Shown here piece by piece: positions 1 to 9,323 of a DNA stretch of 64,000 nt. The notes beneath the pieces are model-generated. The model worked only from the letters and a program-made list of their open reading frames with translations, made no database searches and was not told where the DNA came from. This DNA comes from Joyebacterum sp964521425 (GTDB lineage: Bacteria; Joyebacterota; Joyebacteria; Joyebacterales; Joyebacteraceae). Location of the stretch: NCBI GenBank assembly GCA_964521425.1, contig CAZFRO010000002.1:128880-192879 (forward strand). The letters run 5' to 3'. Both the position numbers and the translations under genes were made by a program. The first letter of the stretch is position 1. The number at the start of each line of letters is the position of its first letter.

Positions 1-311
1 CAAACAGATCGTCTCATTTCGGGCTCTCACAAGGGCGAATATGCAAGCGATGTGCCAAAGAGGGACCCATGACACCGCCATCTCGGGGGTATGCGGGACG
101 GATACGCGTCGCCCCCAACAGACTCGACATCGCATAGTGCGAATCAACTCGTGCAGCGCGCATGCCCGAAATCTCTTGACCAGCTGCGACATAGCGGGAT
201 AATCTCACGACGCTGACCCGCTGCCGGAGTGCTTCCGAGAGTCGGGGAGGTTCACCTGCCTGGAACCCCTTCGGGTTCCGGGCCTCTCGCACAACATCGG
301 GGAAGACGGCT
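1..311. other. Left-edge non-coding region upstream of selA
   Basis: I see no convincing gene here. A putative promoter lies at 176-203. A short inverted repeat, GGAACCC then CTTC then GGGTTCC, lies at 262-279 inside the predicted selA leader. It has no T-tract, and no tRNA can be built around it. Confidence 0.5.
176..203 (+). promoter_or_regulatory. Putative sigma-70 type promoter for selA
   Basis: TTGACC (176-181) and GATAAT (198-203) are separated by 16 bp. The -10 matches the consensus at 5 of 6 positions and the -35 at 5 of 6. Transcription would start near 210, leaving a leader of about 100 nt before selA. Confidence 0.45.
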
Positions 312-1730
312 TTGCATGACACAAAGGGCGACGCACTAAGGGCGATTCCCTCTGTTGAATCCGCCTTGAAGCATCTGAGTTCGTCTGGTCTCGGAGAAGG
401 GCACGCGCGGAGCATGCTCACCCGCTCCGTCCAGAGGGTCATCGCGAATGCGCGCGCCTCGATTCAGTCCGGAGAACACGTCTACGGAAGTTCTTTCGAG
501 GAGATGCGGCTTGCGATCCTCGCGGACATTGAGCGCGAGGTGAAGACGCTCGATCTCCGAGCTCTCATGCCCGTGTTGAATGCAACAGGAGTCATCCTGC
601 ATACGAATCTCGGACGCTCGCCACTCGCGCACGCGGCGCTTGAGGCCATCGCAGAGACTGCAGGCGCGTACTCCAATCTCGAGTTTGACCTCACCAGCGG
701 GACGAGAGGGAAGCGTGATCTCCTGGTGCTCGATGCCCTCTGTGTCCTGACCGGCGCTGAGGATGCGCTCGTTGTGAACAACAACGCGGCGGCCGTGCTC
801 CTTGCCATCAACACGCTGGCTCTCGGCCGTGAGGTGATTGTCTCGCGCGGTGAGTTGATTGAGATCGGTGGTTCGTTCCGTCTGCCCGAGGTCTTCGAGC
901 GGGGTGGAGCGACCATGGTCGAAGTGGGAACCACCAATCGAACTTCACTCGCGGATTTCGAAGAGGCTCTGAATCGTCGAAGCGGCGCTCTCCTGAGTGC
1001 CCACTGGAGCAACTACTCCATAGAGGGGTTTGTCGAGCGCGTCGACATCCGGGACCTGACACGGCTCGGTGACAGATGGGGCATCCCGGTGATACACGAT
1101 CTTGGAAGCGGCGCCCTCGTGGACAATGACGTACTCAACATGCCTGGGGAGATGACCGTAGGAGAAAGCGTGTCGGCCGGCGCAGACGTGGTGACCTTCA
1201 GCGGAGACAAGATGCTCGGCGGACCACAGGCTGGAATCGCGGTCGGCCAGGCCGACACAATCGCGAGGATGAGAAGGAACCCGCTGATGCGAGCTCTGAG
1301 GCCCGGGAAGCAAACATTGGCTGCGCTTCAGGCAACGCTGGGGCTCTATCTGGAAGGTACTGAGTCAAGAGAGATACCGGTCCTGCGTATGATGGCGAGT
1401 TCCGTGGAGGAACTCCGTGCCAGGTCTGAGGACGTCGCCCTGCGTCTCAAGGCGAGCGTTGGTGACAAGGCGGTGGTCAAGGTCTGCGAACTCACGGCGC
1501 GTGTTGGAGGAGGAGCGGTTCCCGGAAGTGAGATCCCGAGCGTTGGATTGGAGCTGACGGGTATCCGATCTTCGGCCGGAGCGCTCTCTCAGAGATTGCG
1601 CAGCGGACATCCGCCGGTGATCGGACGGACCACGGGAGAGTCCGTTCTCCTCGATCTGAGAACCGTGCCCAAGGAGCAGGACTCAGTCCTTATCGATGCC
1701 GTTCTGGAGGCGGTGATAGACAATGCCTGA
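312..1730 (+). CDS. selA: L-seryl-tRNA(Sec) selenium transferase SelA
   Basis: This PLP enzyme converts seryl-tRNA(Sec) to selenocysteinyl-tRNA(Sec) using selenophosphate, in the cytosol. The protein has 472 residues, the usual SelA length. Visible family motifs are the INATGV-type segment (LNATGVILHTNLGRSPLA, near residue 90) and FSGDKMLGGPQAG, whose lysine near residue 300 should form the PLP Schiff base. The start is TTG at 312, preceded by GGGGAAG with about 6 nt spacing; the nearby ATG at 316 is out of frame. It overlaps the next gene by 8 nt. No selB, selD or tRNA-Sec gene is in the window, so the rest of the selenocysteine pathway must lie elsewhere. Confidence 0.95.
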   Translation: MHDTKGDALRAIPSVESALKHLSSSGLGEGHARSMLTRSVQRVIANARASIQSGEHVYGSSFEEMRLAILADIEREVKTLDLRALMPVLNATGVILHTNLGRSPLAHAALEAIAETAGAYSNLEFDLTSGTRGKRDLLVLDALCVLTGAEDALVVNNNAAAVLLAINTLALGREVIVSRGELIEIGGSFRLPEVFERGGATMVEVGTTNRTSLADFEEALNRRSGALLSAHWSNYSIEGFVERVDIRDLTRLGDRWGIPVIHDLGSGALVDNDVLNMPGEMTVGESVSAGADVVTFSGDKMLGGPQAGIAVGQADTIARMRRNPLMRALRPGKQTLAALQATLGLYLEGTESREIPVLRMMASSVEELRARSEDVALRLKASVGDKAVVKVCELTARVGGGAVPGSEIPSVGLELTGIRSSAGALSQRLRSGHPPVIGRTTGESVLLDLRTVPKEQDSVLIDAVLEAVIDNA

Positions 1731-3420
1731 TGATCGATCTGAACGTGCAGAACGGGGTGAACTAATGGGCGGTACAGTCGAGATCGCTCTGGGCGAGACT
1801 CCAGAGTGGCCTGTTCCGGTGAGACCCGTCCTTGACGATCTTGTCGGGGGATGGATGCCGGATGTCGAGGAAACCCTTCTCAAGTGCAGGGGTTCAGTCG
1901 TAGGTGTCTCCGGAAGTAACCCTCTGCTGACGGCATCGATCGCCTCGACGATCGCTGCCTGGATAGGCGCCAGAGGGCGGCAGGTCACACTGGTCGACGC
2001 TTGCCTCGAGACGCCCGTTATCGCCAAGGCCCTCCTGGACGATGGTGACGAGGGGCTTGTCGACGCAGTCTCGTTTGGTGTTTCGACGTCGGTCGTTACT
2101 CGCCGGACTCTGGCTACGAGTGTGAACCTGGTCACGGCTGGGTCCCGCGCGATATCGGCGAGTCGTGTCCTTGGCGCAGACGCTTTCCGCGTGGTTCTCG
2201 ACAAGCTTGCCCGCGACGGTGCCCTTGTCCTTGTAGTGCTCCCTCGTGAGGATCTGGAGCGAGCTTTGTGGGTTCTCGACTGTGTGGTTGCAGTCGGCAG
2301 CACAGTGGAGGATATCTCGTCTGTTGAAGACGTGGCCATGGATTCTGTCCGTCCCGGGCTAAGAAACGTCGTGCGGCTTCTCGTAGGTACCCCGGGCGTC
2401 TCCGCTCCGGAGGAACGACGCGTGCCGGCACACGAGACCCTTCTTCAGGACGATGCCCCGGCAGACGAGCGACCTTCGGGCGACGTTGTGTTCGATGGCG
2501 CCTCCCGTGAGTCTGTATCCGATGGGGGGATCTCGGCGGGAGCGCTCCTGGATGATGCTTCGTCCGATGAGAGCGCGGCCGATCGAGAGGTCTCCGATGA
2601 GAGCGCATCCGACCGAGAGGTCGCCGATGAGAGCGCGGTCGATCGAGAGGTCGCCGACGAGGCCACGGCCGATCTCGATGTCTCGTCAGAGACGGTACCC
2701 GATGACTCCGACGCAAGCATACAGACCGGTGTCACAAGCGCTCTGGCGACACCACCGGAGCCGCCGAGCGTCACTGCTGTCGCGAAGGTGAAGGTGCGAA
2801 GGCGAAGCCGCCTGTGGATTCCACTTGTCGCAGTGCTGATTGTAGCGGTCCTGGGCGTGCTATCGCACAATGGGCTCCTCGAGCCCCGCGTCACGAGACT
2901 GTCGGACGAAGGCGAAGTGACGGCCGAGACATCCCCTGGCGGAACGCAATCCGAGGAAGCAGCGGATGATGCTGTCCTCCTAGGCGATTCCAGTGAAGGG
3001 GTGACCGAGGGGATGCCCCGGGAAGAACTCACAGAGTCCGCTCTCGAGGATGCGGGTGTTGCAGGGGCAACGACTCAGATCACGAGAGAGCCACCTCCCT
3101 CTGTTTCGGAGGATGCAGACGCTGAGTTCGACTGGACGCCGGCGTCCGTGGGGCTCTATGTGGTCTTCACGAGTTCGCACAAGCGCGAAACTGCAGCGTA
3201 CCATGATGTGGGCGCACTGCTTCGCTCGGGTCTTCCGGCCGCACTTGTCGCGATTGAGCTCGAAGACTCCGGAGTCTGGTACAGAGTGGCAGTCGACGCC
3301 GGCTTCAGAACCCTGGGTGAAACCACGGAGCTTCTGGAGGTGGTGCGGGAACTCGGATATGAGGGTGCGTGGATTGAGAGACTTCGTCAGCCGACGATGG
3401 AAATAGATTCCGAAGAGTAG
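1723..3420 (+). CDS. MinD/ParA-like N-terminus fused to a transmembrane segment and SPOR-like domain
   Basis: Residues about 60-230 of this 565-residue protein have the alternating strand-helix pattern of MinD/ParA-type ATPases (VVGVSGSNPLLTASIAST, then VTLVDACLETPVIA). The P-loop lacks the GKT/S lysine, so ATP binding is doubtful. An acidic linker with four 10-residue repeats follows. One hydrophobic helix (WIPLVAVLIVAVLGVLS, near 365-383) comes next, then a C-terminal domain (475-555, GLYVVFTSSHKRETA and WYRVAVDAGF) that resembles SPOR peptidoglycan-binding domains. The topology suggests a cytoplasmic N-terminus and a periplasmic SPOR domain. It sits between selA and smc and ends 8 nt before smc. 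A role in division or septal localisation is inference. An alternative start is ATG 1765. Confidence 0.7.
   Translation: MPDDRSERAERGELMGGTVEIALGETPEWPVPVRPVLDDLVGGWMPDVEETLLKCRGSVVGVSGSNPLLTASIASTIAAWIGARGRQVTLVDACLETPVIAKALLDDGDEGLVDAVSFGVSTSVVTRRTLATSVNLVTAGSRAISASRVLGADAFRVVLDKLARDGALVLVVLPREDLERALWVLDCVVAVGSTVEDISSVEDVAMDSVRPGLRNVVRLLVGTPGVSAPEERRVPAHETLLQDDAPADERPSGDVVFDGASRESVSDGGISAGALLDDASSDESAADREVSDESASDREVADESAVDREVADEATADLDVSSETVPDDSDASIQTGVTSALATPPEPPSVTAVAKVKVRRRSRLWIPLVAVLIVAVLGVLSHNGLLEPRVTRLSDEGEVTAETSPGGTQSEEAADDAVLLGDSSEGVTEGMPREELTESALEDAGVAGATTQITREPPPSVSEDADAEFDWTPASVGLYVVFTSSHKRETAAYHDVGALLRSGLPAALVAIELEDSGVWYRVAVDAGFRTLGETTELLEVVRELGYEGAWIERLRQPTMEIDSEE
2563..2682 (+). 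repeat. Four 30-bp in-frame tandem repeats in the linker of the SPOR-like protein
   Basis: The units start at 2563, 2593, 2623 and 2653. Each encodes a variant of (S/A)DESAxDREV; the fourth has diverged to ADEATADLDV. The repeat keeps frame and lengthens an acidic, probably disordered linker before the membrane segment. Confidence 0.85.
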
Positions 3421-3428
3421 GAGGGGAC

Positions 3429-6400
3429 GTGCATCTCGAAAAGCTGGAGATCTTCGGTTTCAAGTCGTTTGCGCAGAAACTGTCGCTCGAGTTCGGTCCG
3501 GGGATCACGGGAGTGGTCGGACCAAACGGATGCGGCAAGACCAACGTGGCGGATGCCATACGATGGGTGCTCGGAGAGCAGAGCGCAAACGAGCTTCGCG
3601 GCGCCAGTATGTCCGACGTGATCTTCGATGGTACGAAGGCACGGAAGCGGCTCGGGCGGGCCGAGGTCATGTTGACCATAGACAACAGCGCCGGCTATCT
3701 CCTGAGTGACTACTCCAAGATCCTCATCGGTCGGAAGATCTACCGATCCGGTGAGAGCGAGTACTCAATCAACAAGACGGCGTGTCGCCTTCGCGACATC
3801 CGCGACCTCTTTCTCGATACCGGGATAGGCACACGAACCTACTCCTTGATTGAGCGCAAGATGGTCGACTCGGTTCTCTCTGATTCCGCAGGACATCGCC
3901 GCTTCATGTTCGAAGAGGCCGCCGGGATAATGAAGTACAAGGTGCGGAAGCGGTCGGCGCAGAACAAACTCACGGCGACAGAGTCCGACATGCAGCGCAT
4001 GGCGGATATCATCAGGGAGGTGGAGAAGCAGGTTCGCTCCCTCAAGAGACAGCTCTCGCAGGCTCGGCGGCACCGGCGCTACGCGGATGAACTCAAACGC
4101 ATGGAACTCCTTCTCGGCCGGCGCGACTACGCGGACTGGGACGAGATCCGGAATGCATCGCGTGAGCGCACGGCCGTTCTGAGGGAAGAACTCAGCACCA
4201 TTGAGGAGAGCCTGAGAGGGGACGAGGAGACAACGGCTGCCATACGAGTGGACCTGCGCGAGAGAGATGAAGCGCTGACGAATCTCGATGCAGAGCTTGC
4301 TGGGTTCGAGGCTCGGATACGGGATCTTGCGGACGGCCTGCTTGTGGCGCGCGAACGGACGAGGTCATCACAGCTTCGGACCGAAGAGCTTGATGTTGAA
4401 CTGATCGATGCGAGAGCAGATCTCTCGCTGTCGCATGAGAAGGCGGAGCGGCTCGAGGCCGATGTTGAGAGGGCTACGGCCGCTGCGCAGGAACTCGAGG
4501 CCGAGCTGCTCGAACGATCCAGCCTCCTGACGAGGACAGAGAAGGAATACAAGACGCTCCAGAAGGACGTTGCCGGTCAGAAGCAGACGAGACTCGAGGG
4601 ACTCGAGAGCTCCGCGGGGATCAAGGGTGAGTTGGAGAGTTTCCGTGCGAGGCTCGACGACCTCATGAGGGAACACGTCGAGATCGAGGGGGCCCTGGCC
4701 TCTGCACGGGCAGAGCTTTCGGACAAGGAGACGTGCATCCTGGAGGCTCTGGAGGAAGAGAAGCTGCTCATCGATTCATCCAGAGTCGCGCGCGCCGGCG
4801 AGAAGACGAATTCATCCGACCTGGATAGAGCTCGCGAGGAGCTCCTGAGTGCTCGGGAGAGGGAGGCAAGGGTTGGAGGCGAGCTGGCGTCGGCCCGGCA
4901 CAAACTTGAACTACTGACCGAGATCCGGGACGGATACGGTGGGTATCAGGATGGTGTCCGTGCCCTCCTCTCCGATAGATCCCACGAGATCTCAGGGCTT
5001 CTCGGGACGGTCGCTGACATTCTGAATGTAGAGCCTTCGATGTCCCGTGCCCTTGAGGCTGCTCTGGCGGGTACCGTCCAGTACGTTGTGACGAGTGATC
5101 TCTCCTCGGCACGCGCTGGGATCACGTATCTTGCTGAGCGTGAGCTTGGTAGGGCCACGTTCATACCGCTCTCTGAACTCGCCTCGATTGCCCATCGTGA
5201 CATCCCTGGTGGGATCCTCTCGAGTGAGGGTGTCGTCGGGAGCTGTGAGGATTTCGTGACATGCGCGGATGAACACCGCACACTCGCTTGGTTGCTTCTT
5301 GAGGGTGCGGTAGTAGTCGAGAATCTCGATCACGCGCTTCGTCTGGCGGAGCGTCCCGACAGTGCGGGTCTGGTATTCGTCACGAGAGACGGAGAGATAG
5401 TCTCCTCGTCCGGTCTCATCGGCGGAGGACGATTGTCGAGCGATGATGCGGGGCTCCTCAGGAGACAGGAACGTGTTCTGAACGCCCGACGGGACGAGAC
5501 GAGGCTTGAGTCGGAACTCGATAGGGCGATGACGGCCCTCTCGGAACATTCATCCATAGTCGAGCGTATGTCGACCGATGCGAGGTCGGCGGGAGCACTG
5601 GTCGAGCAGGCGGAGGCGGATCTCTGGGACGCGAAGCGGAAGGTCACTGAACTCGAACTGGCCAGGACCAGCCTCGCTGAGAAGGCGGACGATCTCACCT
5701 CACGCCGCGACACACTCGCCGGGAGAATGACGTCAACCAGAAGCGATGTCGCTGGTATCGCAGAACGTCTGGCCGGCCTCTCCAAGGGAGAGGATGAGGT
5801 AGGAGAGCGACTCGACGAGCTTCAGAGGAACTTCGGGGACGTTGAGAAGGCAAGAGAGAGAGCGCTCGACACACAGAAGTCAGCTGAGGTCGCCGTGGCT
5901 TCGTCACAGGCAAACCTGAGACAGCTTGGGGCCGAGCGGATACAGGTTGCCGAGCTGGCTACGGCCGCTCGGTACGCTATCGAGAGGAAGACCACAGAAC
6001 GAACGGATCACGCCCGGATAGCGGAGGAACTCGGCTCAAAGATCGAGGAAGATCAGCGGAAACTCGGCGAACTGCGAGTAACGAGGAATGATCTCAGGGC
6101 GCGGTGTGATAGTACCGGCAGTGAATCGCGATCTCTCCGAGGCAGGATCGAGAGCATCGCAGAGGCCAACAGCGAGGCCAGGGGATCTCGTGAGCGGCTT
6201 CAGAGAGAGCTGCACGAGATCGAGCTCACGGAGACGGAACTCAGAGGTAGATGCGAGGCGCTTGCGGATCGCATCCGCGAGGACTATGGAATAGATATCG
6301 CGCGGCTTGCTGCGCAGGATGCCGGCGGCTCCTCCGAGGGGAAAGCGGTTGAAGGGGAGCCAGCTGAGGGGGGAGTGGCTGAGGGAAGAGCGCCTGTGGA

Positions 6401-7106
6401 AGAGCTGGTCGACATCGATGCCGCGAGAGTGGAATCAGAGCGGCTGAAGGCGCGACTCCGATCGATGGGGCCGGTCAACCTGCTTGCGCTGGAGGAATAC
6501 GACGAGGAGAGCAAGAGACTTGAGTTCCTGACAGGGCAGTACGAGGACCTCGAGAGCGCGCGCACTATGCTTGCCGAGACGATTGAGGAGATCAATGCGA
6601 CGGCGAAGAAGATGTTCATCAAGACCTTTGAACTCGTCCGTCAGAACTTCACGAGCATGTTCTCACGTCTCTTCGAGGGGGGTGAGGCGGACCTCAGGCT
6701 CCTTGAGCCGAGTGATCCACTCGATTCCCCCATCGAGATCGTCGCCAGCCCCGGCGGGAAGAAGCTTGGACGCTTGAGCCTTCTCTCCGGTGGTGAGCGG
6801 GCGCTTACGGCTATCGCGCTCCTGTTCGCGATCTACATGGTGAAGCCGTCGCCTTTCTGCATCCTCGATGAGGTCGATGCGCCGCTCGACGATTCGAACG
6901 TCAAGCGCTTCATCCGGATGCTCAGGGAGTTCGCCGGCCGGACACAGTTCATTGTGATCACCCACAACAAGGTCACCATGCAGGCCACCGACCGACTCTA
7001 CGGCGTCACGATGGAGGAGTCCGGGATCTCCAAGGTTGTCTCCGTTCGACTTGACGTGGCCGGGAACGAGGTTGAGAGTGAGGAGATCGCTTACGAGGCT
7101 GCTTAG
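3429..7106 (+). CDS. smc: Chromosome segregation protein SMC
   Basis: This is the SMC ATPase that condenses and segregates the chromosome. The 1225-residue length is typical. Features in order are Walker A GPNGCGKTN (near residue 30), a long coiled coil, a hinge near 500-660 (from GYGGYQDGVRALL), a second coiled coil, the ABC signature LSGGERALTAIAL (near 1120) and Walker B FCILDEVDAPLDDSN. The start is GTG at 3429, with AGGAGGGG just upstream. An Ala/Glu/Gly-rich insert near residue 965-990 is not part of the usual core. ScpA and ScpB are not in the window. It overlaps ftsY, an arrangement common in bacteria. Confidence 0.98.
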   Translation: MHLEKLEIFGFKSFAQKLSLEFGPGITGVVGPNGCGKTNVADAIRWVLGEQSANELRGASMSDVIFDGTKARKRLGRAEVMLTIDNSAGYLLSDYSKILIGRKIYRSGESEYSINKTACRLRDIRDLFLDTGIGTRTYSLIERKMVDSVLSDSAGHRRFMFEEAAGIMKYKVRKRSAQNKLTATESDMQRMADIIREVEKQVRSLKRQLSQARRHRRYADELKRMELLLGRRDYADWDEIRNASRERTAVLREELSTIEESLRGDEETTAAIRVDLRERDEALTNLDAELAGFEARIRDLADGLLVARERTRSSQLRTEELDVELIDARADLSLSHEKAERLEADVERATAAAQELEAELLERSSLLTRTEKEYKTLQKDVAGQKQTRLEGLESSAGIKGELESFRARLDDLMREHVEIEGALASARAELSDKETCILEALEEEKLLIDSSRVARAGEKTNSSDLDRAREELLSAREREARVGGELASARHKLELLTEIRDGYGGYQDGVRALLSDRSHEISGLLGTVADILNVEPSMSRALEAALAGTVQYVVTSDLSSARAGITYLAERELGRATFIPLSELASIAHRDIPGGILSSEGVVGSCEDFVTCADEHRTLAWLLLEGAVVVENLDHALRLAERPDSAGLVFVTRDGEIVSSSGLIGGGRLSSDDAGLLRRQERVLNARRDETRLESELDRAMTALSEHSSIVERMSTDARSAGALVEQAEADLWDAKRKVTELELARTSLAEKADDLTSRRDTLAGRMTSTRSDVAGIAERLAGLSKGEDEVGERLDELQRNFGDVEKARERALDTQKSAEVAVASSQANLRQLGAERIQVAELATAARYAIERKTTERTDHARIAEELGSKIEEDQRKLGELRVTRNDLRARCDSTGSESRSLRGRIESIAEANSEARGSRERLQRELHEIELTETELRGRCEALADRIREDYGIDIARLAAQDAGGSSEGKAVEGEPAEGGVAEGRAPVEELVDIDAARVESERLKARLRSMGPVNLLALEEYDEESKRLEFLTGQYEDLESARTMLAETIEEINATAKKMFIKTFELVRQNFTSMFSRLFEGGEADLRLLEPSDPLDSPIEIVASPGGKKLGRLSLLSGGERALTAIALLFAIYMVKPSPFCILDEVDAPLDDSNVKRFIRMLREFAGRTQFIVITHNKVTMQATDRLYGVTMEESGISKVVSVRLDVAGNEVESEEIAYEAA

Positions 7107-8001
7107 TGGCCTCGGTAAGACGCGGGCGGCTCTCCTCGAGGGTCTGAAGAGCGCTCTGGGCAGCGGGCGTGTACTTGACGAGACCGCACTCGAATCGATC
7201 GAGGAGACACTGATCGCCGCGGACGTGGGGGTCGGGACCGCGCTTCGTCTCATCGATATTCTGAAGGATAACACAACACAGATCTCATCCGGTGGAGTCG
7301 AGGCGGCAGTCGACCTCATCGCATCTGAGATGGAGGAGATCCTCAAGCACGCCGGGTCCACCCGGGACGAGCTTGAGCGCACCCGGCCGCACGTCATCAT
7401 GGTGGTAGGCGTCAACGGGACCGGGAAGACGACGACGGCGGGGAAGCTGGCGGCGCTGGAGATGCGCGCCGGGCGAAGCGTCCTCTTGGCTGCGGCCGAC
7501 ACCTTCAGAGCAGCCGCCTGTGAGCAGTTGACGATCTGGGCCGAGCGGAGCGGTTCAGACCTCATCGCTGGTGAAGAGGGTGGTGATTCAGCCTCCGTCG
7601 CGTACGATGCCCTGGACGCTGCTATCGCCCGCGACACAGACGTCCTCATAATCGATACGGCCGGGCGCCTTCATACACACAAGAACCTGCTTGAAGAGCT
7701 GATCAAGATCCGGCGCGTGCTGGGGAAGCGGATGCCGGGAGCCCCTCACGAGGTTCTCCTCGTCATCGATGCGAACACCGGTCAAAATGCTCTCTCGCAA
7801 GCCAGACTCTTTCACGACGCGGTCGATGTGAGCGGGATCGCTCTAACCAAGCTGGACGGAACCGCCAGGGGGGGAATCGCCGTGGCAATCGGGCGCGAGC
7901 TTTCGATTCCCGTTCACCTGATCGGACTGGGGGAGAGCATCGACGACATAGAGGTCTTCGACCCGCAGGTCTTCGCAAGTGCTCTGATACGAGCAGACTG
8001 A
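7078..8001 (+). CDS. ftsY: Signal recognition particle receptor FtsY
   Basis: This GTPase docks SRP-ribosome complexes at the membrane. The NG domain is complete: N-domain helices (LSGLGKTRAALLEGLK), G1 GVNGTGKTTTAGKL (near residue 110), DTAGRLHTHKNLLEEL (near 190) and TKLDGTARGG (near 257). The protein has 307 residues, so there is essentially no acidic A domain. I chose GTG 7078 because GAGG lies 6 nt upstream and the protein then starts in the typical amphipathic helix. The same frame is open from TTG 7036. The gene overlaps the end of smc by 29 nt, so translational coupling is likely. Confidence 0.95.
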   Translation: MRRSLTRLLSGLGKTRAALLEGLKSALGSGRVLDETALESIEETLIAADVGVGTALRLIDILKDNTTQISSGGVEAAVDLIASEMEEILKHAGSTRDELERTRPHVIMVVGVNGTGKTTTAGKLAALEMRAGRSVLLAAADTFRAAACEQLTIWAERSGSDLIAGEEGGDSASVAYDALDAAIARDTDVLIIDTAGRLHTHKNLLEELIKIRRVLGKRMPGAPHEVLLVIDANTGQNALSQARLFHDAVDVSGIALTKLDGTARGGIAVAIGRELSIPVHLIGLGESIDDIEVFDPQVFASALIRAD

Positions 8002-8269
8002 GTGTTTGACGACAGAGCTACCTTATGACGCCCTTGCCTGTGTGACGCCTCAGCGGCTCGGATCACTCAAGCTCACAGAGAGCCTGTAGGCCTTCCCCGT
8101 GAACCTCTGAATCCGCGCAACGATCCACCCTGAAAGCACGAGCCAGAACCGGCCCCCAGCATCTATCTCCCCCTCTTCATATCGCAGGGTGCAACATCGG
8201 TCAAGAACGTGGCATCATTGAAGTAGACGGTGTCCGATCAGCGGATGGCACTAGCAGAGGGGGGACAAC

Positions 8270-9201
8270 ATGTGGGTTCGGAGTGTCATTGCAGTTGTGC
8301 TGCTGACAAGCTCCGTGCTCCCGTCTGCAGCGGAAGCGCAGGACATTACATGGGTGCCGGCACATGACTGGGCACCGCAGGGAATGAGCAGCTGGATGTG
8401 TGCGGGGGATCTCGACTGCGATGGGGACGAGGATCTGGTTCTCCCGGGCGTTGATCCTGTGCATGTGTATTGGAACACCGGAGGGCCCACGTCTCCGGTA
8501 TGGCAATTGGACTTGACGCAGTTCGATGAGCTTGCTGACTGTCCCTGGCGTAGCGGCGGCTTCGGTGATCTCGACGCTGACGGAGATCTGGATCTTGCCA
8601 TCACCTGCTACTACGATCTGTTTCTGAGGTTCTACTGGAATACAGGTGATGCACGGCTCCAGTGTGGGAAGAAGATCTCTCCGTGTTTGAGGGCATTCCG
8701 AACTACATTGGGACTGGCCAGCCCCGCCTGGCTGACATGGATGCGGATGGAGACTTGGATCTCATGTACGGCTTCGAATCCGGCCGCGTCCAGTACGCAG
8801 CGAACATTGGGTCGTCGCAGTTACCTGAGTACGAGGACCAAGGCTGGATCGATGGCATCGGCCCGGCGGCGCGAGCTCAGTCTTGCTTTGCCGTGGGCGA
8901 CATCGATTCAGATGGGGACCTCGATGTCGTACGCGTGCTGTCCGATACGCAGCCGCAGTGCTTCGAGAACACTGGGACCGCGCAGTCCTTCGAGTTCGTG
9001 GAGAACCCACAGATGATTGGGGGCGCGTCGTTTCCTCCTGACGGTTTCCCGATGGGCATCGAGTTGGCAGATATGGATGGCGATGGGGACCCTGACCTGT
9101 TCCTTTCTGACGGCTTCGGCCAGAACCTGTTCTACCTGAACGAGGGGGTGGTTCCCGTCGAGCCCTCCAGCTGGGGCGTCATCAAGGCCATGTACAGGTA
9201 G
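8270..9201 (+). pseudogene. Secreted FG-GAP/VCBS repeat protein, interrupted by a -1 frameshift near 8656
   Basis: The frame starting at ATG 8270 encodes a signal peptide (VRSVIAVVLLTSSVLPSAAEA) and two calcium-binding-type repeats (GDLDCDGDEDLVLPG and GDLDADGDLDLAI). Similarity then jumps to another frame, which carries three more repeats (ADMDADGDLDLMYG, GDIDSDGDLDVVRV, ADMDGDGDPDLFLSD) and ends in SSWGVIKAMYR. Adding one T after position 8656 restores RSPVWEEDL, which parallels TSPVWQLDL earlier in the same protein. The protein would be about 310 residues and extracellular or surface-bound. The break may be a real mutation or a sequencing or assembly error. FG-GAP repeats form beta-propellers; a precise role cannot be given. 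Confidence 0.75.
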
Positions 9202-9272
9202 GCCGCGCCGCGCCCATCCCGGGTGTGTGGTCAAGGGGTCCGGACTCGCAAGCCACTGTGACTCTGAGTTGC

Positions 9273-9301
9273 TTGACAGCCCCGCTTTGTCATGCTAGAG
9301 T
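9273..9301 (+). promoter_or_regulatory. Putative promoter of the riboflavin operon
   Basis: A perfect TTGACA (9273-9278), a 17-bp spacer and TAGAGT (9296-9301) lie just upstream of the FMN riboswitch. Transcription would begin near 9308. Confidence 0.65.
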
Positions 9302-9323
9302 ATACCTCAGTTGAATAGAACGT

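Noticed and set aside
262..279. Hairpin GGAACCC-CTTC-GGGTTCC upstream of selA, considered as the T-arm of tRNA-Sec
   Set aside because: No acceptor stem, no anticodon arm with TCA and no long variable arm can be placed around it.
336..1313. Long open frames on the minus strand opposite selA, and similar ones across the window
   Set aside because: They lie opposite clearly conserved genes, have no recognisable domains, and are expected from codon bias in GC-rich DNA.
2563..2682. Regular 30-bp repeats considered as a CRISPR array
   Set aside because: The units are contiguous with no spacers, keep the reading frame and code for an acidic protein linker.
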